Counted from the first letter of the stretch, positions 18,252 to 26,148 are shown. The stretch is 64,000 bases of DNA from an uncultured Clostridia bacterium (GCA_937907605.1 CALCYI010000068.1:1-64000); one strand, 5' to 3'. Numbers and translations are program-made. The notes: a model not told the origin generated them from the sequence alone.

Positions 18252-19040
18252 ATGGTAAAGAAGAACGCAAAGGATTTTTTACTTATGATACTGAGGATAC
18301 TTTTAATTCTGCTCGGACTATATATTATATACATCTATATCGGACCGCTTATCTCGCTCGGCGTACTAAACGCGGGTAACCTCTTCGGCTTTGCCGCGGG
18401 CGGAGCGTTAATCGTGCTCGGTATATTCTTAACTCCCGTTATTAACGCTTTTAAGGGCTCGGGAAAGGTCATACTCTCGGTTATTCTCACGCTCGTTATT
18501 GTATTCCTATCGGTGTTTTTTATAACGCTGTCGCAGGTGGTAAGCCATTCAAAATACACGGCTGATAATCAGAGTACGGTTATAGTACTCGGCTGTCAGA
18601 TAAGGGGCAGCGCGCCGAGCATAACTCTCGTAATGAGGAGCAGGGCTGCGGCGGAATACCTAAAGGGGCACCCCGACGCCGTGGCGATTGCAACGGGCGG
18701 ACAGGGACCCGACGAGGATTTAACCGAAGGACAGTGCATATTCAACCTTATGACCGCCGACGGCATATCGCCCGAGAGAATATATATCGAGGATAAATCC
18801 ACAAGCACCGACGAGAACATTAAAAACGCTAAGAAAATTATTGACGAAAATAACCTCAGCACCGACGTCGCCGTAGCAACAAGCGAATACCACGAATACC
18901 GCGCGGCAATGATTTGCAAAAAGAACGGGCTAAAAGCAAGCTCAATCCCCTCCCGTTCATCAAAAAGAGCAAAGCCCACCTTCTTCACAAGAGAGGTTTT
19001 CGGGGTATGGATACAGTGGTTAAAAAGGTTTAAGGTTTAA
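18252..19040 (+). CDS. YdcF/SanA-like DUF218 membrane protein
   Basis: 262 residues. Three to four hydrophobic segments in the first 100 residues, then a DUF218 domain: VIVLGCQIRG, MRSRAAAEYLKGHP, ATGGQGPDE, DKSTSTDENIKNAK and TSEYHEYRAA match the family (SanA, ElyC, YdcF). In E. coli such proteins affect envelope carbon-lipid recycling and barrier function; the biochemical activity is poorly defined. GGAGGTGAT precedes the ATG. The stop codon sits inside a heptamer repeat array. Divergent from the ABC exporter genes. Confidence 0.85.
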   Translation: MVKKNAKDFLLMILRILLILLGLYIIYIYIGPLISLGVLNAGNLFGFAAGGALIVLGIFLTPVINAFKGSGKVILSVILTLVIVFLSVFFITLSQVVSHSKYTADNQSTVIVLGCQIRGSAPSITLVMRSRAAAEYLKGHPDAVAIATGGQGPDEDLTEGQCIFNLMTADGISPERIYIEDKSTSTDENIKNAKKIIDENNLSTDVAVATSEYHEYRAAMICKKNGLKASSIPSRSSKRAKPTFFTREVFGVWIQWLKRFKV

Positions 19041-19058
19041 GGTTTAAGGTTTAAGGGT
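19025..19058 (+). repeat. Heptamer tandem array across the YdcF-like gene stop codon
   Basis: Four exact copies of AAGGTTT from 19025 and a fifth changed copy. The stop TAA (19038-19040) lies between units. Because seven is not a multiple of three and each unit junction contains TAA, the array closes all three sense frames. The last unit feeds into the ribosome site of the next gene (AAGGAG). Confidence 0.9.
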
Positions 19059-19070
19059 TAAGGAGAAAGA

Positions 19071-19493
19071 ATGAAAAAGAAGCTTTTGATAATCATACCT
19101 ATAATGCTAATTATTATCGGCGTTGTTTCGGCTTTTTATATAAAGGGCTTATATAAGGATTTCGATTTTAAAGGTGCTGAAAGTGTTACAATTTCGGATT
19201 TAGACGGAAAGAAAAGCGTAAAACTAACGGGAGAAGAAAAGGAATATGTTGAAAACTTCTGTTCTTCAAAAAGAGCTTATAGTGAGAAGATTGAGATTCC
19301 CGCCTGCTTCTTTGATACCGTAAAAATTACAATAAAAAAGAATCACATAAAATATGTAATTTATCCGTCAAACGACAGCTGCAGAAACCTATGTATTGAA
19401 ACCCCGACAGGCACTTATTACCATGAAATGCGCGGAGACTTAGACAAATTGACTTCCCTTCTTGAAAGGCACGGAATTGAGTGGTTTTGGTAG
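19071..19493 (+). CDS. Small N-terminally anchored protein, unknown
   Basis: 140 residues. Starts MKKKLLIIIPIMLIIIGVVS, a single membrane anchor or uncleaved signal, followed by about 115 external residues with a basic beta-rich pattern and three Cys (FCSSK, PACFFD, DSCRNLC). No family recognised. AAGGAG lies 7 bases before the ATG. AT-richer than its neighbours, and it is followed by a decayed gene starting almost identically (MKKK plus hydrophobic run), so the two may be a divergent tandem pair. Real coding status is likely from the start signal and length, not from homology. Confidence 0.6.
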   Translation: MKKKLLIIIPIMLIIIGVVSAFYIKGLYKDFDFKGAESVTISDLDGKKSVKLTGEEKEYVENFCSSKRAYSEKIEIPACFFDTVKITIKKNHIKYVIYPSNDSCRNLCIETPTGTYYHEMRGDLDKLTSLLERHGIEWFW

Positions 19494-19501
19494 TAAAAAC
19501 A

Positions 19502-20007
19502 ATGAGAATTATGAAAAAGAAGGTACTAATTGTTGTTTCGGTTATTCTATTAATAGCCGTTTCTGTTTTCGGACTTCGTCAGCTTCAAATAAAAACTGCC
19601 ATTCCGCAGGCTTCAAATCCCTACGAGCCCGACATTAGCTATAATGACAGTAAGCGTCAAATAACAAAGCTTCACGGCACGCCTGATAAAATAGACGAAT
19701 AACCTAAGGAGATAACCGGCGGTTTTTATATGATATATAATAGCCTAAAAATAACAGCATTGTAAAGGCAGAATACTATTTTGTTAATAATCACCTGACG
19801 GGAATAACATATGAATTTCCAGAGGAAGAAAGCTTCTTTGATAATCAAAAGCAGTTTTTAATCAATCATTTGCCTGAAGCTTTCACGGGCGAAGCCGACA
19901 AAAACGACGGTTCATATACCTTTTGTGAAAATGATTACAGTATAGGCGGCGAGTATATTACTATTTATCAGGACAGAAATATCATTACAATTGATTATCT
20001 ATACTAA
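19502..20007 (+). pseudogene. Decayed gene for a small membrane-anchored protein
   Basis: The first part reads MRIMKKKVLIVVSVILLI (anchor) and on to TKLHGTPDKIDE before TAA at 19700-19702. The same frame then continues sensibly (PKEITGGFYMIYNSLK) to a run of five A around 19747-19751, after which the sense passes to another frame (NNSIVKAEYYFVNNHLTG) and runs open to TAA at 20005. One nonsense codon plus one single-base indel in a homopolymer therefore separate this from an intact protein of about 165 residues. The LHGTPDKID stretch resembles small lipoprotein-like domains. Sequencing error at the A-run could explain one lesion but not both. Confidence 0.65.
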
Positions 20008-20012
20008 AAATG

Positions 20013-20168
20013 CCTTCTCCTTAGAGGAGAAGGTGGATTGCCGAAGGCAAGACGGATGAGGTGGCGACGTATAATACAAATACATTTATTTAATAACTAA
20101 CTCTCAAGTAATAGATTTTCCACCTCATCAGTCACCTTTGGTGACAGCTTCCCCTCAAGGGGAAGCCT
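20013..20168. mobile_element. MITE-like element with mirrored hairpin arms
   Basis: About 155 bases, no coding capacity. Left arm: hairpin CCTTCTCC/GGAGAAGG, small hairpin TTGCC/GGCAA, then GATGAGGTGG (20055-20064). Right arm mirrors it: CCACCTCATC (20120-20129), hairpin GTCACC/GGTGAC, hairpin GCTTCCCC/GGGGAAGC (20147-20166). The centre is AT-rich. Layout and composition are those of non-autonomous repeats common in gut Clostridia. The right end runs into the MATE gene and encodes its last codons and terminator. No second copy was seen in this window. Confidence 0.7.
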
Positions 20169-20172
20169 TTTT
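20147..20172 (-). terminator. MATE gene terminator supplied by the repeat element
   Basis: Hairpin GCTTCCCC/GGGGAAGC contains the TGA stop of the MATE gene (20155-20157); a second hairpin GTCACC/GGTGAC follows on the minus strand. No long T-run follows, so termination strength is uncertain. Confidence 0.45.
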
Positions 20173-21570
20173 GTTTTCTTCGCTTTGGGTATTAAGCTGT
20201 TTATACGTTTTTATTATCAAAACTACTGCTATTATAAAGGTCAGGACGTCGGATACGGGCATTGAGTAGAGCACGCCGTCGAGGGCGAAAAAGCGCGGAA
20301 GTAGTATCGCAAAGCCTACGCCGAAAACTATCTCACGTATCATTGAAAGCACGGTGGATTCAGCCGCTTTACCCATAGCCTGAAGGAAGATGAAGCACGC
20401 CTTATTAACGCAGGCGAGTATCATCATACAAAGGTAAATCCGAAACGCCTTTACCGCAAAATCCGTATAGTATGCGCTCTCATTAGCCGCACCGAAAATA
20501 TTGATAAGCTGCCGCGGGAAAAGCTCAACAATAATCAACGCAATCGCTCCCACGCACGTCTCTGCTCCGAGAAGCTCGGAGAACAGGAGCTTAACTCTAT
20601 TATAAAGCCTTGCGCCCATATTGAAGCCGACTATCGGGATACAGCCCGCCGCCATACCTACGACAATGGAAATAACTATCTGGAAGAATTTCATTACGAT
20701 TCCGACAACCGCCATAGGTATCTGGGCAAATTCCTCCCTTGAAAATACTTCGTCAAGCGCGCCGTATTTCCTTATCATATTATTAATCGCAGCCATTGCC
20801 GCAACGAGCGCGATCTGTGAAAGAAAGCTTGTTATACCAAGAGAAAGCGTTTTCCTTATAACTCTGAAGTCAACCTTGAAATCGCTCCTTGCGGGCTTTA
20901 CAACCTTCATATGAAGGATATACCAGACCGCCATTACAGCGGTGAAAATCTGGCCGAGTACGGTCGCGACCGCAGCGCCCATCATTCCCCACCTGAAAAC
21001 GAAAATAAATACAGGGTCAAGGATGATATTAATTACCGCGCCTGCAAGCGTAGTTACCATAGCAAACCTCGGGCTGCCGTCCGCACGGATAATCGGGTTA
21101 AGCGCCTGACCGAACATATAAAACGGGATACCGAGTGATATATAAAAGAAGTACTCCTTTGAATTATCAAAGGTCTGAGCATTTACGCTTCCGCCGAACA
21201 TTGTAATAATACCGTCGCTGAAAATAAGATATATTGCGCTGAGAACGAGGCTTGATATTATCACAAGAATAATTGAATTAGCAACGCTTACCCGGGCAAA
21301 CTTACTCTTATCAGCGCCGAGGCTTATGCTCACATACGCGCAGCAGCCGTCCCCTATCATAACCGCAATTGCAAGGGCGATTACAGTAAGCGGAAATACC
21401 ACCGTGTTAGCCGCGTTTCCATACGAGCCGAGGTAGGTCGCGTTTGCTATAAATATCTGGTCTACGATATTATAAAGCGCGCCGACAAGCAGGGATATAA
21501 TACACGGCACGGCGTATTTTCTCATTAACTTGCTTATTTTTTCTTCCTTTAAAAAATTGTTATTCTCCAT
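20155..21570 (-). CDS. MATE family efflux transporter
   Basis: 471 residues and twelve predicted helices, with the DinF/MepA-type pattern (PCIISLLVGALYNIVDQIFI near the start, paired six-helix halves). Members export cationic drugs or metabolites using Na+ or H+ gradients. The ATG at 21570 is chosen because GGAG lies upstream and MENNNFLKEEKISKLM is a usual MATE start; an upstream extension would lie inside the leader hairpin. The final codons (A-S-P-stop) come from a repeat element. The mRNA leader has a terminator-like hairpin just before the ribosome site, suggesting attenuation control. Confidence 0.92.
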   Translation of the reverse strand: MENNNFLKEEKISKLMRKYAVPCIISLLVGALYNIVDQIFIANATYLGSYGNAANTVVFPLTVIALAIAVMIGDGCCAYVSISLGADKSKFARVSVANSIILVIISSLVLSAIYLIFSDGIITMFGGSVNAQTFDNSKEYFFYISLGIPFYMFGQALNPIIRADGSPRFAMVTTLAGAVINIILDPVFIFVFRWGMMGAAVATVLGQIFTAVMAVWYILHMKVVKPARSDFKVDFRVIRKTLSLGITSFLSQIALVAAMAAINNMIRKYGALDEVFSREEFAQIPMAVVGIVMKFFQIVISIVVGMAAGCIPIVGFNMGARLYNRVKLLFSELLGAETCVGAIALIIVELFPRQLINIFGAANESAYYTDFAVKAFRIYLCMMILACVNKACFIFLQAMGKAAESTVLSMIREIVFGVGFAILLPRFFALDGVLYSMPVSDVLTFIIAVVLIIKTYKQLNTQSEENKKASP

Positions 21571-21587
21571 ATAAAAATCTCCAAAAA

Positions 21588-21670
21588 ACAAGAAAGCGCA
21601 AGTCCTGTTCGGACTTACGCTTTCGCAACTCAACGTCAGTTATTATATGCTCAAAAATTTAAAAAGTCAA
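21588..21670 (-). promoter_or_regulatory. MATE gene promoter and leader terminator (putative attenuator)
   Basis: Promoter: -35 TTGACT (21665-21670), 17-base spacer, consensus -10 TATAAT (21642-21647). Transcription should begin near 21635, and the RNA at once forms a 14-bp hairpin (21593-21626, GAAAGCG..AGTCC paired with GGACT..CGCTTTC), followed by TTGTTTTTT and then the GGAG ribosome site. No competing antiterminator and no upstream ATG reading frame could be seen. Confidence 0.7.
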
Positions 21671-21685
21671 GAAAAAATTAATGAC

Positions 21686-21703
21686 GATACAGCAAAATGC
21701 TGT
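21686..21703 (-). terminator. Weak terminator after the GPH symporter gene
   Basis: TACAGCA/TGCTGTA stem with AAA loop, followed on the minus strand by ATCGTCATTAATTTTTTC. It lies beyond the second in-frame stop at 21717. Confidence 0.45.
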
Positions 21704-21782
21704 ACCGCCATTTAAGTTATAAATCATTTATCTGACGGACTATATCCTCCATATTTTCCTCGAGGATACGCGCCGCTTCATT

Positions 21783-23396
21783 TCAAGCCTCTTCGCTTTC
21801 TGCAGGAGCGTCAGCCTTTGCAGCCTCACGCTTTGCAACGAGAGCCGCAAGCATATCCTTGTGCTCTGCGTCGGTCATACCGTAGGACTTCATCGGGATT
21901 GCGGAAAGGAGCATACCAAGCGCAACAGGGATTGAGATAAGGAAGAACATTGCCGCAGCGTATTTACCCATATCGGTACCCTGTACGATAGGATCCATCT
22001 TGAAGAACTGCTCGCCCTGAGTAAGACGGTAGTTAATGTTATCAAGGTTTTCGCCCGAGAACTTAACGATGGTATAAACGAGACCCTGGATAAGAGCAGC
22101 GATACCGCCGGAAAGCTTGGTAAGGAAGGACTGACCCGAGAAGAATACGCCGTCAGGACGGTAGCCCTTATGATATTCCTCATAGTCAACGCAGTCCGCA
22201 ATCATAATCGACTGCATTACGTTGATACCGCCCATTGAAGCAGCGGCAAGTCCGATACAAACAGCGGTGATTATAGCCGCAGCCCAACCGAGAAGGTTAC
22301 CCTTGAATACAACGTATGCAACGAAGATAAGGGCGTAAGGAATAGCGCCGACGATTGTATAGAAGTTATAAATCGACTTGTTTTCATACTTCTTTACAAG
22401 GGCGGGAGTAATAGCCATAGCCGCAAACTGCGGAATAAATACCGCAATAGCGATTAAGCCGATTTTAATAATTCTCTGACCGCCGTCAAGGTTACCTACG
22501 TTATCAAACGCGTTGTCAGTGTAGTAGTAAAGCATAAGCGGCATAGCAAGAATCATAAGAAGCTGCAGAGGGCTTCTGAGAACGCCTGAGATAAGAATCT
22601 GGCGGAAGGGTCTGCAGGCGAACATAATTCTGAAGTTGTCGATAATGCCTCTCTTGTCCTCAGCGTCGCCGGGAACACGCTCACGGGTAACAAGACCTGC
22701 GATTTCAAAGCAGATAGTTGCAAACACGGTGATAATAACAACGGTTGCAATCCAGGCAGCCTTCTTGGTATCGTTATTCGCCATCTGCTGAGTATAGCCG
22801 TCAATGCCTACCATTGCGTTATACTTACCCTCGAACATGCCCTTAAGGAAGTCGGGGATAAAGCTTACGATAGTACCGATACCGCCAACGCCCGCAGCCA
22901 TACGTGCAAGGCCGATAATCTTCGCTCTGTCGTTTTCATCCTCGGTCATAAGCGAGGTAATACCCCAAAGCGGAATATCGCATACGGTGAAAAGCATACC
23001 CCAGATAATATAGGATACCGCCGCCCACGCAACGATGAGCGCCTTGCTTGCGCCGGGGCTGGTGTAAATACCGTTCATAAAGCAGAGAACGGTCATTACG
23101 CCGATAATTGCGGGGAAGAAAATCAGATAAGGTCTGCACTTACCCCATTTTGTGTGAGTTCTGTCAACTATCGTACCCATCATCGGGTCGTTAATCGCGT
23201 CCCAGATTCTTGCCGCGAAAAGAATAATACTAACCGCAGCGGCAGGGATATAGAGAACTGTTCCGAGATAAACGCTTACAAGACCTGCAGCAATTACCTG
23301 GTAAATCAAATTCTGCCCGAACATACCTACGAGGTAGCCGAAAAGCTCGCCGCCAGTATAGGTATTGCGGGAAATTTTAGTTGCTGTTTTTCCCAT
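21783..23396 (-). CDS. GPH-family sugar/cation symporter
   Basis: 537 residues with about 12 membrane helices; glycoside-pentoside-hexuronide:cation symporter type (MelB/XynB-like). Typical features: NDPMMGTIVDRTHTKWGKCRPY in the first cytoplasmic loop, and DCVDYEEYHKGYRPDG in the second half. ATG at 23396 chosen for GGAGAG 7 bases upstream. The cytoplasmic tail is rich in Ala/Glu and ends at TGA, after which the frame stays open with sense-like codons to 21717. A palindromic operator lies just before the gene. Sugar not deducible; the closest in-window relative is at 52284. Confidence 0.9.
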   Translation of the reverse strand: MGKTATKISRNTYTGGELFGYLVGMFGQNLIYQVIAAGLVSVYLGTVLYIPAAAVSIILFAARIWDAINDPMMGTIVDRTHTKWGKCRPYLIFFPAIIGVMTVLCFMNGIYTSPGASKALIVAWAAVSYIIWGMLFTVCDIPLWGITSLMTEDENDRAKIIGLARMAAGVGGIGTIVSFIPDFLKGMFEGKYNAMVGIDGYTQQMANNDTKKAAWIATVVIITVFATICFEIAGLVTRERVPGDAEDKRGIIDNFRIMFACRPFRQILISGVLRSPLQLLMILAMPLMLYYYTDNAFDNVGNLDGGQRIIKIGLIAIAVFIPQFAAMAITPALVKKYENKSIYNFYTIVGAIPYALIFVAYVVFKGNLLGWAAAIITAVCIGLAAASMGGINVMQSIMIADCVDYEEYHKGYRPDGVFFSGQSFLTKLSGGIAALIQGLVYTIVKFSGENLDNINYRLTQGEQFFKMDPIVQGTDMGKYAAAMFFLISIPVALGMLLSAIPMKSYGMTDAEHKDMLAALVAKREAAKADAPAESEEA

Positions 23397-23410
23397 GTTT
23401 ACTCTCCTTT

Positions 23411-23462
23411 TTATTAACATTGTTAATAAATTTATTTTAACAGATAATTAGACACTCTGCAA
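23411..23462 (-). promoter_or_regulatory. Promoter and 19-bp palindromic operator of the GPH symporter
   Basis: -35 TTGCAG (23457-23462), 17-base spacer, -10 TAAAAT (23434-23439). Just downstream, at about +5 to +23, is the perfect dyad TTATTAACA-T-TGTTAATAA (23411-23429). This placement fits a repressor site (LacI/GntR-like); no regulator gene is adjacent. Confidence 0.7.
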
Positions 23463-23488
23463 TAGAAATTTGTATAATTTATACAAAA

Positions 23489-24514
23489 TTAATACTTATT
23501 ATGTACCTCCTCGGCAAAACAGAGGAAGTCCTTAATCTTAATTTCGGTGCCGTCGTCAAGGATTGCCGTGCCGCTCATTCTGCCGAAAACCTGGTGCTGA
23601 TCGGTAACTATTGCCTTAAGGTCAATCTTTGCGGCTCTGTCGATAATCGGAACGAAGTCCATCTCAAAGCGTCCGTCACTTGAGGTAAACCTCCACGGGT
23701 CAGTATAGTTCGGGCTGATATGGAACTCGACGTCGTCAAACTTATGAGCCTTGCCATTATAGAAAATCGTGTTCTCGCTCGCCGCAGAGGTATTGCCGAA
23801 GCCGTAACCGATATTAAAGCCGAACGGAACGCCGTCAACCTGTCCCGAGCCCGAGCCCCAGTACCAGTAATTATCGTACGTCCAGACTCCGCGTCCCCAG
23901 TCAAGACCGCCGAAGTCAAGCTCAGGGTTGAGGTTATATACCGCGCCGTCATACTCTATCTTACCGCTTGCGCGCATGGGGTTAATCTTCTGATTGTAAT
24001 AAAACGCTCTTTCGTCCTCGTCCCACGGGGTTGCGATAACCATTGATTCCTCGGGCTCGTCGTAAAGCCTTATATTACACTTAATGCCCTTCCCCTTGTC
24101 AAAGGCGGGATAATCCATACGCAGAATTCTGCCCTCGGGAGTGTTAAGGAACTCAATAGCTATCTTATTATTGCGGAACTTTACGTCGCCCTCCTTAGTG
24201 CTTGAGGGCATTTTGAATTTACCCATAGGGAACGGTACAAGCACGGACTCCGTTTTGTCAACTGCGTTTTCAAGGTCGATAAAGGTTACGCTGTTCATAC
24301 CGAGGTAGCCCAAATCCGAAACCGTCATACAAAATGCGAATTTATGCTCGTTTGAAATTATGTAGTAATAGTCCCATTCCTTGATACGAAACGCGGGCTT
24401 TTTAATATCCGCCCTGTTATAAATCTGGGTGTATCTTCTGCTCCAGCCCGGCTCAACAAGCCTTCCGTTTTCGTCAAGCAGCTTATGGGCTTCGGTCACT
24501 TCGTGATTTCTCAT
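23489..24514 (-). CDS. DUF2804 domain protein
   Basis: 341 residues, no signal peptide. The start MRNHEVTEAHKLLDENGRLVEPGWS and the WDYYYIISNE, FPMGKFKMP and LDWGRGVWTYDNYWYWGS motifs match DUF2804, a predicted beta-rich, hydroxyneurosporene-synthase-like (lipocalin-type) fold. Function is not established. It lies between an M20 peptidase gene and a sugar symporter gene on the same strand. The many Trp/Tyr suggest a hydrophobic or carbohydrate ligand, but this is a guess. Confidence 0.75.
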   Translation of the reverse strand: MRNHEVTEAHKLLDENGRLVEPGWSRRYTQIYNRADIKKPAFRIKEWDYYYIISNEHKFAFCMTVSDLGYLGMNSVTFIDLENAVDKTESVLVPFPMGKFKMPSSTKEGDVKFRNNKIAIEFLNTPEGRILRMDYPAFDKGKGIKCNIRLYDEPEESMVIATPWDEDERAFYYNQKINPMRASGKIEYDGAVYNLNPELDFGGLDWGRGVWTYDNYWYWGSGSGQVDGVPFGFNIGYGFGNTSAASENTIFYNGKAHKFDDVEFHISPNYTDPWRFTSSDGRFEMDFVPIIDRAAKIDLKAIVTDQHQVFGRMSGTAILDDGTEIKIKDFLCFAEEVHNKY

Positions 24515-24531
24515 ACTTATCTTCCTTTCAT

Positions 24532-25647
24532 TTAATCTGTACTTAGCATAAGCTTAAGCGCGAGCTCAGCAGCTCTGTTAAGCTCATCAACCGTGGTAAA
24601 CTCCGTAACGGAATGACAGTTGTTCATAGCCGTTGCAACAACTAAGCCGTCAATACCGTGCTGCGCGAGCACGTTAAGGTCGGAGCCGCCGAAGGTGGGA
24701 TAGGTGGTACCGCTGAGTCCCATTTCACCGCAGCAGCGCTTGAAGCGCTTTACAGCCGCGGTATCGTCGGTAGTTGCAAACGCCTTGACTGCAACCTCGC
24801 TTGAATAATCGATAGTTGCACCTATTTCCTCGGCGCAGGACTTACAGATTGAAATTACTTCGTTCAGCCTTGCGTCAACCTTTGAGTCGTCAAAGCTTCT
24901 GATTTCGCCCGTGATTTCGCAGAGGGCGGGAACGACGTTAGTCGCCTTGCCGCCGCTGATAATGCCGACGTTCGCGGTTACGCCCTCGTCAATATTTCCG
25001 CAGGGTATCAGGGTTACGGCTTTTGCTGCAGCCTTGATTGCGTGTATACCGTTATCCGCGTCAAAGCCCGCGTGCGCAGCCTTGCCGTTGAATTTCACTT
25101 TGTAAGTAAGTATCGTCGGCGCACTCGAAGCGGCTGTTCCGACCTCTCCGTCCATATCGAAAACGTAGGCGGTCTTTGATTTCAGCTTACCGTAATCAAG
25201 GAAGCTTACTCCGCCGCAGTGAGTTTCCTCACATACTGTAAACACAAGCTCAAGCGGTCTGTGCGGGAGATTATTTTCATTAATTACCGTCAGCGCCTCG
25301 AGGATTGAGGACACGCCCGCAAGGTCGTCCGAGCCGAGCACGGTGGTACCGTCCGAGGTTATCTTTCCGTCGGGATGAACAATCGCTTTCTTATTAAAAG
25401 CGGGCTGCACGGTATCCATATGGGAGGAAAAGATAAGCGGCTCAGCGTCAACCGTACCGTCAACATAGGCGTAAAGATTTCCCGTTGTTCCGTTAATATG
25501 CTCGCCCGCGTTATCCTCGGTGTACTCGATACCAAGCTTTTTAAGATAAGCCTTAATCCATTCGCACACGAGCCTTTCGTCAAGCGACGGGCTGTCGAGC
25601 GATACGAGCTCCTTAAAAATTTCAAGCTGTCTTTGTGAATTAATCAT
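24532..25647 (-). CDS. M20-family metallopeptidase (PepT-like)
   Basis: 371 residues, cytoplasmic. Two-zinc aminopeptidase fold: SSHMDTVQP supplies the first His/Asp, GSDDLAGVSSILEAL the bridging Asp, VCEETHCGG the catalytic Glu pair, and VFDMDGEVG and FGGSDLNVL further ligands; the dimerisation domain lies between (VKFNGKAAHAGFD). Closest to tripeptidase T-like M20 proteins, so a di/tripeptidase role is probable. It lies 12 bases after the Rrf2 gene and 17 before DUF2804, making one transcription unit. Confidence 0.88.
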   Translation of the reverse strand: MINSQRQLEIFKELVSLDSPSLDERLVCEWIKAYLKKLGIEYTEDNAGEHINGTTGNLYAYVDGTVDAEPLIFSSHMDTVQPAFNKKAIVHPDGKITSDGTTVLGSDDLAGVSSILEALTVINENNLPHRPLELVFTVCEETHCGGVSFLDYGKLKSKTAYVFDMDGEVGTAASSAPTILTYKVKFNGKAAHAGFDADNGIHAIKAAAKAVTLIPCGNIDEGVTANVGIISGGKATNVVPALCEITGEIRSFDDSKVDARLNEVISICKSCAEEIGATIDYSSEVAVKAFATTDDTAAVKRFKRCCGEMGLSGTTYPTFGGSDLNVLAQHGIDGLVVATAMNNCHSVTEFTTVDELNRAAELALKLMLSTD

Positions 25648-25659
25648 ATGTAATCACCC

Positions 25660-26088
25660 CTATATAATATAATCATATTCCCTGCTCTGATTAATAATGT
25701 CCTGCAGAGTAATTGAGTCAAGATATTCGTTTACGACCTTGCTGAGCCCCTTCCACACGGGGAGAGTACAGCAGGAAGCCGCCCTGTCGCAGCCGCTCAT
25801 TCCGTTTTCAAGGCAGGTAACGGGCGCAAGACCGCCCTCGGTTATGCGTAGAATATCGCCCACCGTGTACTCGTCGGCGCTCCTTGCAAGCCTGTACCCT
25901 CCGCGGAAGCCTCGGTTCGTAATGAGAATATCGGGTCTGTTTAAAAGCGAAACAATCTGCTCAAGATATTTTTTTGATATTTCCTGACGCTCGGCTATAT
26001 CCTTTAAGGATACGAAGCCCTCGCCCTGATGCTCTGCAAGGTCAACGAGCATCCTTAGCGCATAGCGCCCTTTAGTTGAAATCTTCAT
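25660..26088 (-). CDS. Rrf2-family transcriptional regulator
   Basis: 142 residues. Winged-helix DNA-binding domain at the N-terminus (MKISTKGRYALRMLVDLAEH, the IscR/CymR/NsrR start) with recognition helix ISKKYLEQIVSLL. The C-terminal part keeps cysteines in CLENGMSGCDRAASCC, the place where IscR and NsrR bind an Fe-S cluster, so redox or Fe-S sensing is plausible. In Clostridia such genes often precede iscS/iscU, but here a peptidase gene follows. It probably represses itself through the dyad in its promoter. Confidence 0.88.
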   Translation of the reverse strand: MKISTKGRYALRMLVDLAEHQGEGFVSLKDIAERQEISKKYLEQIVSLLNRPDILITNRGFRGGYRLARSADEYTVGDILRITEGGLAPVTCLENGMSGCDRAASCCTLPVWKGLSKVVNEYLDSITLQDIINQSREYDYII

Positions 26089-26107
26089 TGTATCAACCTC
26101 CGTTTTT

Positions 26108-26136
26108 AATATACCACTAAATAGGTAGGTTTACAA
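26108..26136 (-). promoter_or_regulatory. Rrf2 gene promoter with dyad in spacer
   Basis: -35 TTGTAA (26131-26136), 17-base spacer, -10 TATATT (26108-26113). The dyad TACC-N8-GGTA (26112-26127) overlaps the spacer and -10, as expected for autorepression. Confidence 0.6.
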
Positions 26137-26148
26137 GTATATAAATAA

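Noticed and set aside
19025..19058. Telomere-like AAGGTTT repeat suggesting a linear replicon end
   Set aside because: Only about 34 bases, internal to the sequence and spanning a stop codon; other arrays in the window have different units.
21783..21785. TGA of the GPH symporter as a selenocysteine codon
   Set aside because: No SECIS-like hairpin recognised after the TGA and transporters of this family are not known selenoproteins; read-through or mutation is simpler.
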